64,000 bases of DNA from Vanessa cardui (Eukaryota > Arthropoda > Insecta > Lepidoptera > Nymphalidae): the NCBI RefSeq assembly GCF_905220365.1, contig NC_061130.1, positions 1,123,501-1,187,500 on the forward strand, given 5' to 3'. The translations under genes were made by a program, and so were the position numbers. Below, in pieces: positions 21,401-33,400 of this stretch. Under the pieces are notes generated by a model. The model made no database searches. It had not been told where the DNA came from and saw only the letters and a program-made list of their open reading frames with translations. Numbering within the stretch: position 1 is the stretch's first letter; every line of letters begins with the position of its first letter.

Positions 21401-24400
21401 TCGTAAAACCGATCACATCCGAATTGAGTATGCTATCCCAAATTATCAATATTTTTTTTCTCATGCGAATATGATCTTTGCACAAATGTAATAACTTGTA
21501 ATATCATATGACCTAATATATTCGTCAATTTGACGCGTCAATTTACATGAACTTGCTTTCTCTGACGCGTGAATCTATAGCGACGAATAGCGTCGAATGG
21601 CGCGATAGGGAGCTATTTCTATTGGTTGTGTAAATCGACAGTAATCGGTTTTATTTTCATTCCATTGCATTTTCCGATGCTACATCTAATTTGTGTCCTA
21701 CTATACATATAGTACGACACGTATACATATAGTAGATTCACGCGTCAGAGAATGCAAGTGCATGTAAATCGACGCGTCATATTTCCATATATATTAGGTC
21801 ATGTAATATTACAAGTAATTACGTTAGTGCAAAGATCATATTCGCATGAGAAATAAATATTGATAATTTGTGATAGCGTACTCAACTCGGATGTGATCGG
21901 TTTTACGAATTTTGCCGATGCGACATCTAAGTTGTGTCGTACTATACTTATCGATTTGATTACAACGAGCTAGAACCCATACCCAGCGTCGCCTGAAGCT
22001 CCTCGGTCTTCATCCTGGTGACGTCATCGGGCAGCTTCTGGAGCGGCACGACGGCCGTCTTGTTGATGAGGTCGCACAGCGCCTTCTTCTTCTCGTCGCC
22101 GGACTGCGCGGCCTCCTCCCTGCGCCGCTTGGCGCGGTCCGAATCCGAGTCGGAAGTGACGTCCGAATCGTCCACCTTGAACTCGTCGGAGCTGTCCGGC
22201 ATGTGCTTGCCGCTCGACTTGTGCATCTCCTGCAAGGGGCGGCGGGCGTGAGGCGGGCGGTATGTGGGGGGCGGTATGTTTGACGTCACTCACGTCCTGG
22301 GGCGGGCGTGAGGCGGGCGGGTGGCGCGTGTGTGTGGGGGGGGGGGCGGTGTGTGCGGGTGACGTCTCTCACGTCCCGGGGCGGGCGTGAGGCGGGCGGG
22401 TGGCGCGTGTGTGTGGGGGGGGGGGCGGTGTGTGCGGGTGACGTCTCTCACGTCCCGGGGCGGGCGTGAGGCGGGCGGGTGGCGCGTGTGTGTGGGGGGG
22501 GGGGGGGTGTGTGGGGGTGACGTCTCTCACGTCCCGGGGCGGGCGTGAGGCGGGCGGGTGGCGCGTGTGTGTGGGGGGGGGGGCGGTGTGTGCGGGTGAC
22601 GTCTCTCACGTCCCGGGGCGGGCGTGAGGCGGGCGGGTGGCGCGTGTGTGTGGGGGGGGCGGTGTGTGCGGGTGACGTCTCTCACGTCCCGGGGCGGGCG
22701 TGAGGCGGGCGGGTGGCGCGTGTGTGGGGGGGGGGGCGGTGTGTGTCGGGGTGACGTCACTCACGTCCTCGGACTCTGTGTTGGGCATCTCGGTGTAGTC
22801 GATCTTGCGTCGGCGCGTGCGGTGCTTGGGCGACCAGTCGTTGGGCTCGTCGCTGAGGCCGCCGTACGTGACGCGCGCGCGCACCACGTTGCCGGCCGCG
22901 TCGTACTGCGACAGACCGCGCTTGCGAGCCCACTTGCACCTGCGCACACAAAGCATTATATTGCATATGTATATATTGTATTACCTTCCCTTCAATACTA
23001 CACGCTTTGCGGCAGAGCTAACAGAGTACAGACACATTCGGCCTTACCTCATCGACTGAGATAGCTTATTACTATATATATAATATTCGACTAATGATAA
23101 AGTAAAGTAGTAAAGTAACAGCCTGTAAATTACCCACTGCTAAGATAAGGCCTCTTCCATTAAGGAGAGGGCTTGGAACATATTCCACCACGCTGTTCCA
23201 ATGCGGGTTGGTGGAAAGCACATGTGGCAGAATTTCGATGAAATTAGACACATGCAGGTTTCCTCACGATGTTTTCCTTCACCGCCGAGCAAGAGATGAA
23301 TTATAACACAAATTAAGCACATATATATAGTGGTGCTTGCCTGGGTTTGAACCCGCAATCATCGGTTAAGATGCACGCGTTCTAACCACTGGGCCATCTC
23401 AGCATCTCAAGAGCTGAGATAGCTAATGATGTTAGACGCTAATGAAACTTTAGGACGTACTTCTTTGACCACTCCTTACGCCCGGTGGACTCTCCCGAAC
23501 TCTCATCGAACACTCCCTTCTTCTTCTTCCTCACTTCCGGCGACGACTCCTCTAATTTCTGGCGATCTGGAAAAGTAACATACAACAAATACAAATAATA
23601 AAACATTATACCAAACAATCATTACAGATAAAAAGTTAACATAATCTTACAATGGGGATTCAAAAATATATATATTCCTTTTGTATAAGAAATCAAAAAT
23701 TGTTCAATACTCATAAGAACTAGCGCGCACTGGTAACTTTTGTCACGGTGACTGTTTCGTCACTCTTGTCGAGTCCGTGAATATGTATGGAGGTGCGCGC
23801 GCATTACGACGTGACATTTGTGTCAGCATTTGTGCATATTCACGGACGTGACAAAAGTGACGAAACAGTCACCGTGACAAAAGTTACCAGTGCGCGCTGG
23901 TGCTAATATTATTCATCAGACGAAAATAAAATTTAAAATTGAATTTTTATGTCCGTTCTGGTGGTGTATACATTTTATTTCGATGCTAGCTGTCTAAGAG
24001 TTTACTTAAATATTTAACATAGACAAAGTAAGCACCTTTCTTATCGGGTCTGCAGGCGCGACGGATGGGAAGCGAATCAGACGAGCGAGACGTCGAACTG
24101 CCGCGTTCCGCTGACGACGATATCTCTTCCGACGATGATTCCATTCTGTAATCATAATTAATTTATTATTAACATTAAATCTAATTAAAGTATATCAGGC
24201 ACCAAAGGCAGATATCAGATACACATAGGACCAAGGCTACATTTTATATCATGCCCTAAAACTAGTTTAAACGGATTTTGAAAATGATGGTATCCTCCAA
24301 GTAAAAAACAATTTTACATATATTAAATGCCGTTACTAATATAATATGAATATTGATAATTATATAAAAAGTTTTCATGATTGAACCTTGAAGAATTCAC

Positions 24401-27400
24401 AATTTTCTAACATATTTATTAGTCAGCATTAGCCTTGTAAACCTGATGCAGTATTTTAAGTAAACACTATGATCCATTTCGTATAAATAAAACATTACAA
24501 TTTTTTTATAACACATATACAAACCTTCGTTTATATTAGTGAAACCCAATTTAAAATATAGAATAGTAGAAATTGAACAAAAAGCTACTTTATGTATAGA
24601 GTACTTAAGGTATATATTTAAACCAAACAAACCCTGTATCTCTGAAGTCCTCGTCGGTCTCGTCGTCGTCCTCGGAGGGCACGTCGAGCGAATTCAGTTT
24701 GCGTTGCTTCTTACGCTGTTTCTTCTTAATCTTCTTAACCTCGATCTGCTTACCCTTAAACAACTCAGTGTTATATAACAATACATCAAGACTATCCACA
24801 GAAGTAAAATAAATAAGATTAAAACAATATATTTATAGTCTATTCCAACGTCAGGAGTAATCAATGATGTTTATTACGGATTCGTAAACAATTGGAATTT
24901 TGAAAATCGTCCAAGTTGCTATTAGAAAATCGGAGAAAAATTAAATCGATATATCTAAGTAGAAAAGTGAAATAGTGTTGTATCATATATGAAGATATAT
25001 TAATCAAGAACTTTAAGCACTTTTAAGTGCATATTATCATGGAGCTGTTACCAAATTAGACGTAATATGTAATTTTAAGTTAAGTTTGTTATTAATTCTT
25101 TTTCGTCTGATCACAGTCAAAACCAAATATCACTGGTTCAAATACCAAGTCAATTCTTAACTCCAAAGAATAGGTAAGGTGGGGAAGTTTGAAGTAATTT
25201 TAAGTTTGTCATTCATTCTTTTTCGTCTGATCACAGTCAAAACCAAATATTCATGGTTCAAAAAACAAAGTCAATTCTTAACTCCAAAGAATAGGTAAGG
25301 TGGGGAAGTTTTAAGTAATTTTAAGTTTGTCATTCATTCTTTTTCGTCTGATCACAGTCAAAACCAAATATCACTGGTTCAAATACCAAGTCAACTCCAA
25401 AGAATAAGTGGGGAGGTTTTAAATGTTATAATTACCGGTACCTGTTCAATAGCCTCACGCTCGGCTTTCATTTTCTCCTCCTCGGCCGCCTCGATGATGG
25501 TGGAGATGTCCTTCCCGCGGCCCTGGTTGCCGGCGCTCGTCGTCGGCTCCACGTACTCCTCCTGCGGGCAGGTCGCATGCGCCGTGAGTGCGGGCGGGGG
25601 GAGGGGGTTGTGCGGGGGGCGGGGGGAAGGGGCGCGGCGCAGCTTGATGGCGGAGCTGATGAGGCGGTCGTATGCGGGCAGGTCGCATGCGCGATGAGTG
25701 CGGGCGGGGGGGGGGTCGTGTGGGGGGCGGGGGCGCGGCGCACCTTGATGGCGGAGCTGATGAGTCGGTCGTACTCGCGCGCGCGGTAGGACACGGGCAG
25801 GGCTCGGCGCGCTCGCAGGCGGTACACGGCGCCGTCCGACGACCAGCCGCTGCTGGGCTCGCCGTCCGACGCGTCCGAGTCGCCGGCGCCGGGGGGCGAA
25901 CGCTCGGCGGCGCGGGCGGGGGGCGGCGCCTCGCGCACGCGCCGCTCGCGCTCGGCCTCCACGCGCGCCAGCAGCTCGTCGTACTTCGACAGCTCGGTCT
26001 CAAGCGCCTTTATCAGCATCGCCTGCGGTCGAGCCGGTATTAAAATTTACTCACCATCGAGGTGACCGACAGTTTTGAGCACAGGAGGTATTAAATGTTG
26101 AGTTTATTTAATACCTCTATCGGACTATCGTAGTTCTATAGGGGAGATCTGCTACGACTTAGGAGATGAAGTCTCGAATGGAACGATTATATTAGTCTCG
26201 ACTCGGGCCTCGAACCTGAATCTCAGGGTCTGACATGGCATACCCAGACCACCGACAATACGGATCTGTGTGACATATCACATATGCAGTAGGAGAGAGG
26301 TGGGGGGGGGGGGTTCACGCACGTGGTTGCAGGGCGGGCAGAACCAGTCGCCCTCGGGCACGACCAGCAGCAGCGGCTTGAGGCAGGAGGCGTGGTAGGG
26401 CGCGTCGCACGCGTCGCACAGCAGGATCCACTCGGGCTGCTCGCCGCGCCCGCAGCGCGCGCACACGCCCGCCGACACGCCTGCGCACGCGCACGCACTC
26501 AGTAATACACAAACAAGTACTTAGTTCTAACTAGTAATCAACAACAACAACCACAGCCTGTAAATTCCCACTGCTGGGCTAAAGGCCTCTTCTCCATTTT
26601 AGGAGAAGGTTTTTGGAACATATTCCACCACGCTGTTCCAATGCGGGTTGGTGGAATACACATGTGGCAGAATTTCTATGAAATTTGTCACATGCAGGTT
26701 TCCTCACGATGTTTTCCTTCACCGCTGAGTACGAGATGAATTATAAAGACAAATTAAGCACATGAATCAGCGGTGCTTGCCTGGGTTTGAACCCGCAATC
26801 ATCGGTTAAGATGCACGCGTTCTAACCACTGGGCCATCTCGACTCTCAACTAAACTAGTAATCACAGCGACAAACTACTAACTAGTCTTTTAATATACAT
26901 GTATAGTACGACACAACTTAAATGTCGCATCGGCAAAATTCGTAAAACCGATCACATCCGAATTGAGTACGCTATCCCAAATTATCAATATTTATTTCTC
27001 ACGCGAGTCACGCGTATATGATCTTTGTACAAATGTAATAACTTGTAATATCATATGACCTAATATATTCGTCAATTTGACGCGTCGATTTACACGCACT
27101 TGCTTTCTCTGACGCGTGAATCTATAGCGACGAATAGCGTCGAATGGCGCGATAGGCAGCTATTTCTATTGGTTGTGTAAATCGACAATAATCGGTTTTA
27201 ACTTCATTCCATTGCATTTTCCGATGCTACATCTAATTTGTGTCGTACTATACTTAGTTCTAGTTAGTGATCTCAGTGACAAAATAATAACTAGTCTTTA
27301 AATATACAAGTAATTATTTGAGTAGGTGTAGCTGATATATAATTATTATGCGTAGAAAATAATTATAAAGTAAGAATCATAGCTATAATATGGTACCCTC

Positions 27401-30400
27401 TTGCAATGTCCGCGCTCGCTTCAGCGGCTCCACTGGCTCGCCAGACTCCAAGTCGGACTCGGGCGAGAACTCATGATCGGATTTGTTGAATTCCACTGCG
27501 AATGTTATGAAAATATTACAGGGCGTATGTATCAGAATTAAATGGTAAATTAGTCTGAAGTTACCAATGATAAATATAACAACAACAACAACAGCCTGTA
27601 AATTCCCACTGCTGGGATAACGGCCTCCTCTCCCTTTGAGGAGAAGGTTTGGAATATATTCCACCACGATGTTCCAATACGGGTTGGTGGAATACACTTG
27701 TGGTAGAATTTCAATGAAATTTCTCACATGCAGGTTTCCTCACGATGTTTTCCTTCACCGCTGAGCACGAGATGAATTATAAAGACAAATTAAGCACAGG
27801 AATCAGTGGTGCTTGCCTGGGTTTGAACCCGCAATCATCGATTAAGATGCACGCGTTCTAACCACTGGGTCATCTCGACTCATGATAAACATACTAGACA
27901 GTTATATATTTTTAATTTGAAAGCCGTTCCTTCATCAACGTACTCAAAAATATCTGTGATTAAAGATTTGAATTTTAATAATTTTAATAATCATGTCAAA
28001 TGGGATAGGCGGCTGATGATATAATAGTCTTTTTAAATTGATGTTGGAATGAGATGGGGGGGGCGTACGTTTTAAAAACTTAAATAATCATGACAAATGG
28101 GATAGGCGATGATGATATAATAGTCTTTTTAAAATTGATGTTGGAATGAGATGGGTGGGGCGGTAGGGGGCGGTACGGTCGGGCTCGTCGTGCTCGAACA
28201 GCGGAAAAATGGGATAGGCGGCTGATGACTATTATATCATCTTTTTAAATCGATGTTGGAATGAGATGAGGTGGTGGGGGGGGGGCGTACGGCCGGGCTC
28301 GTCGTGCTCGAAGAGCGGAAAAATGGGATAGGCGGCTGATGACTATTATATCATCTTTTTAAATCGATGTTGGAATGAGATGAGGTGGTGGGGGGGGGGC
28401 GTACGGCCGGGCTCGTCGTGCTCGAAGAGCGGAAAAATGGGATAGGCGGCTGATGACTATTATATCATCTTTTTAAATCGATGTTGGAATGAGATGAGGT
28501 GGTGGGGGGGGGGCGTACGGCCGGGCTCGTCGTGCTCGAAGAGCGGAAAAATGGGATAGGCGGCTGATGACTATTATATCATCTTTTTAAATCGATGTTG
28601 GAATGAGATGAGGTGGTGGGGGGGGGGGGGGCGTACGGCCGGGCTCGTCGTGCTCGAAGAGCGGAAAAATGGGATAGGCGGCTGATGACTATTATATCAT
28701 CTTTTTAAATCGATGTTGGAATGAGATGGGGTGGTGGGGGGGGGGCGTACGGTCGGGCTCGTCGTGCTCGAAGAGCGGCTCGTCGGAGTCCGAGTCCTCG
28801 GGCCCGGTGGAATCTGCGGCGCGCCACACGTGCGCGCGCGGGCGCCGAACCGGCGACTCCGCGCTGCTGTCACTCGCGCGCCACTCATCCTCATCATCAT
28901 CCGCGCTCTGCAGGACAACGACACACCATCACTGACGTGTTAGCATATTTATTTTAATATGATCATATTTTATTGTTTTAATGTATTAAAGTATTATCAG
29001 CATAAATAATTCGATTTAAATAGTTGTTACAATTTGCGTTGATTGTCAACATCCGGTTTTGACTAAATTGTTTTTTAAAATGGATCGAAACCGGATGTTG
29101 CTACAGTCGAAGGAGGGGCGTGTAAACATTAAATACTAGGAGTAAGCCTAGAAATAGTCATTCTTAGTTTAATCGTCGAATTGGAAGGATCGTGAACCAC
29201 TTCATGAGAGATAAAGTATTGATTGTGAGGAGAGTTTTTGTATTATTCCAACAAACGTGATTACTGCTCATATTCATATACAAATTTATATGGTGGTAGG
29301 GATTATTGGACGCCTGACTAGGTAGATAGCACTCACAGTCCTATTTTTAATATTTTTGTTTTCTGGTTTGAAGAGCGAATGATACACAATAGACATAACA
29401 TCTTAATTCATACGGTTAGCACATTGACATTGAATGCAGAACGATTAATATCACTTACTGTATATATATGTAGAATATAAGTACCTATGCTATCTTTGGG
29501 CGTCGTCAATGAGTATACGTAATTTAAAAGATCATATATCCACTATTATCATTGACTTGCGAGAATCTCAATCAAGAAACAGTTCCACTCCTACACTAAA
29601 CATGGATGTACATTTGAGATTGATTTTTTATATCCCTTATTAAAAGATTATTCATATTACATTATATACGAAATACTACAAACATCAATCAGCCTTCACG
29701 TAATACTATTATATAGGACTCCTATTATCCAGAATCCAAAGAAAGAAAGAATATTATTGCAAGAATCCCAATCAAGAAACAGTTCCACTCCTAGACTAAA
29801 CATGGATGCACATTAATTTGAGATTGATTTTTATATCCCTTATTAAAAGATATATTACATTATGAAATAAATACTACAAACATCAATAAACCTTCACGTA
29901 AATATATTTCATAGGACTCCAAAAGTTCCAATACCTTCTTCTTGTGTATCATCTTCATCTCCCGCAAGGCGACTTCCTCCAGGTGCCTCCTGTCGGCCTC
30001 CTCTTTGATCTTCATCTGCGCGATGCGACGCGACTGTCGCACGGGCGTGATGTCTGGATCCTCCGACTGGGAATGGGACTTCTGCTTCTCCTTACCTTTC
30101 GTTTTCTTCTTTAAGACTTTCTTTGGGGTTTTCTTACCTGCTTGATACAGAATTTTACACACGGTTATTTCCTATTATATTATTTGATGATAATAATTGT
30201 TTGTAAAGTTCAATACCTAAACTATAAAGAGTTTCTTCTTCTGATTCACTCGAACTCTTAGTCATGTGTTTTGCCTCCACTTTTTTCCTGAAAGTAAAAC
30301 AGCTTATAAAATTATTTATGTACAGTGATTTATTAAGGTATCAACTTCCATTACTGCCGTGGTATAACAAAAATTCCGGTATAACTGATCATCTACATTT

Positions 30401-33400
30401 GATCGATTCACTTTTGATGGCATATTAATAAGAAAAAAATTCTGTCTGAAATTATGTTATGTTCTTATCATCGATAAGTTTCATAGGTTTCTAATTTTAC
30501 AGTATTTTTTGCTCATAGCTTATAATTGAGTTATGGTAGATAATGGCATTATAGATATATCACGGCAGATCTTAAACAACAATAACGACAGCCTGTAAAT
30601 TTCCCACTGCTGGGCCAAGGCCTCTTTTCCCTTTGGGAAGCAGGTTTGGAACATATTCCACCACGTTGTTTCAATGCGGTTTGGTACACATGTGGCAGAA
30701 TTTGGTTTCCTTCACCGCCGAGCACAAGATGAATCATAAACACAAATTAAGCACATGAATATTTAGCGGTGCTTTTCTGGGTCTGAACCCGCAAACATCG
30801 GTTATGATGCACGCGTTCTAACCACTGGGCCATATGGTCTCAATCGGCTTTTAAACAATAGTAACTGTTCATTTGTGATTTTAATCTACTCGTTACCTGG
30901 TCGACGTATTGATCTTCTTCGGTTTTGTTTTCAATCGTTTCCCGATTGTCACGGGCTCCTCTTCCTCGCTTTCACTTTGAGATTCATTGTTTTTATCACT
31001 TGTATTCGCATTTAGTAGCGACCTTTTGACGCCTTTACTTTCCTTTTTAGCATCATCAGCGCTATCATTCTTACTTGTTTCTTCAAAGGGTTTCTGCAAT
31101 GCTTTTTTTGGTTTAAACTTCCCTTTTCTGGCTTTAATTTTTTTCCTAACTGTTACAGAATCATTTTGTACATTTGTATTAGAATTGTCGTTTTCATTGT
31201 TTTCATTTGTAATCGTTTCATCTTTATTGTCACTTGTTTCTTTGGAATGTGATACTGTCTCTGATTCAGGTGTTTCTAAGCGTATTTTTTTCGGCGGCAG
31301 ATCGTCGTCCCCCTTTACTGCCTCCTTATCAGAAGACTTCTCCTTATCTTCTTCGCTGTTATCATCACTTTGTTCAGAAGAGAGACTACTCTTTCTCTTC
31401 TCAATAATACTGGCTTTAGTTGATTGGCAATTCTCTGATTCTGATACAGAATTAAGCGCTTCTTTGTTTTCATCCTTCTCAGCTTTCCGTAGTAGTTGTT
31501 TCTTTTTAACTTTACTTCTGATCTTCTTCTTGCCTACTTTTTTTAATTTTCCACTCTCTGTTGTACTTTTATCATTGACACTGCATTCCTTCTTTGAATC
31601 ACTTTCAGTAAAAGTGTTAGAGTTCGATCCATTAGACTTGTCCACTTCTCTTATACAATGTTTCTTACAATCTGATTTAACATTATCAGGACTGTTACCA
31701 TCGTTGGATTGTTTCTTTAGAGACCTCTTGATTATAGATTTATTTTTTAATTTAACATTTTTACTTAATTTGGCTTTTCTGTTCGAATTTGACACATCAT
31801 GGTTCTCACCGTTACATTCTTCGGGAGGATTTTCTTCATCGCTCTTATCATTGCTGTTTGATTCCTGTATGGCATCTAGGTTGCCAGTATCATTATCGGC
31901 TCCCCAACCTTCACCGTAAAAAAACATGACTGGTTCGCAAATTTCTTCTCCGATAATATAAGCACTGTCACAATCTGCACCATTTCCTTCGCCCGTTACG
32001 ATCATTAAAGGTTCTTCGATCTCTTCACCAACTGCATCTTCAGTTGGTTCAGATGCGGTTACCGGTTCCGATGTTTCTTGTGTTTCTTCAGTATCTTTTT
32101 CAACACTATCCATGTTTTCTTTCACAACACTTTTAATATCACTTGGTTCATTGTCTTTTGTATTACACTTATTTTCTATGTTGCTATCCACTTCAGTATT
32201 GGTATCAGTTTCAGTATTATCTACAGTTTCATCTGCTTCGGTACTGTCTACATCTTCACGAGTTTCTAACTTACTTTCTTCACCAGTTAGTTCACTAGTT
32301 TTATCTACATCTTCATTACTCTCTACTTCATCTTTGTTAGGTTCAATTTCATCTTTATGACATTCAATTACATCTTTATCAGATACAATTTCATCTTTAT
32401 TAGTTTCAATTTCATCTTTATTACATTCAATTTCACCATTATCTGACGTTTCACTTTTCATCTCTTCTTCATCCTTAGTACTTTCTACATCTTTATCTTC
32501 ACTAGTTTTTTCTACATCATTACAAGATTCAGTAACTTTTACATCTTTATCAGTTTCAGATATTTCTAAATTTTTATCATCTTTATTATTTTCTACTTTA
32601 TTTACATTATCATCTGAAACTTCTTTAGATTTATTTTTAATACTATCAGGAGATTTCACTTTTTTATTTTGTTCTTTTTGATCATCACTATCATGTTCAG
32701 ATTCAGATTCTGGACTTAGGAACTCTTCTTCATTTTCATCATCTACATCGGATGATTTATTGGGTGATTTATTAGGCTGAAACATTTTAACAAATATATT
32801 TTCAGCACTAAATGTAGTAAATATATATATATATATACGAACAGTATTAAGCAGTAAAATTTTATTAAAATGGCTTAATTATTAATATTTGTTGTAGTGG
32901 CCTTACCTCTAACTGTTGATTTTGGATTTCTGTACTATTTGAATCCTCGTTATTGTTTGAAACACTAGATGGAGTGATCTCTTCACCATTTTTCAGTTGC
33001 CCTATAATTTTTACTAGCTCTTCTCGGTTGCTAAAAAAATAATAATCATTTATTTTTAAATCACAACAATTACCTATACATACCATATCTATCATCACCT
33101 AGTGGGTTCAATACCAACCACCAAGTACAATCAAAACCATTTAAATACAAACAAAACATCATCAAAATCAGTCCTACTGTTTACAGTTCCAATAAACAGA
33201 TTTTTTGGATATACCAATTATTGGAATTAGGATTACATGTTAAATTTAAAAACCGGTAACAATAATATTTACAATTTTAACTTAAATCAATTTTGAAACA
33301 AAAATTATAATTGGCAGGTAATTAAAATAAAATATGAAGTATGTATGTTATTTTAAAGATAGACCAACATTGCTACACTGCTTGTAGCAAAAATAATATT

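Noticed and set aside
21960..21982. RSF1 stop at 21960
   Set aside because: Read-through of a donor: CTGG|GTATGG at 21982 joins in phase to exon 18, and coding continues for eight more exons or parts to 15455.
22527..22966. Proline/arginine-rich proteins
   Set aside because: Out-of-frame translation of the exon 16 minisatellite and exon.
22290..28757. CRISPR-like regular repeats
   Set aside because: Units abut without unique spacers and sit in introns of a eukaryotic gene.
30987..31919. 310-codon plus-strand frame
   Set aside because: Exact antisense of the RSF1 acidic exon; Ser/Leu/Phe-rich because the sense codons are Asp/Glu/Lys.
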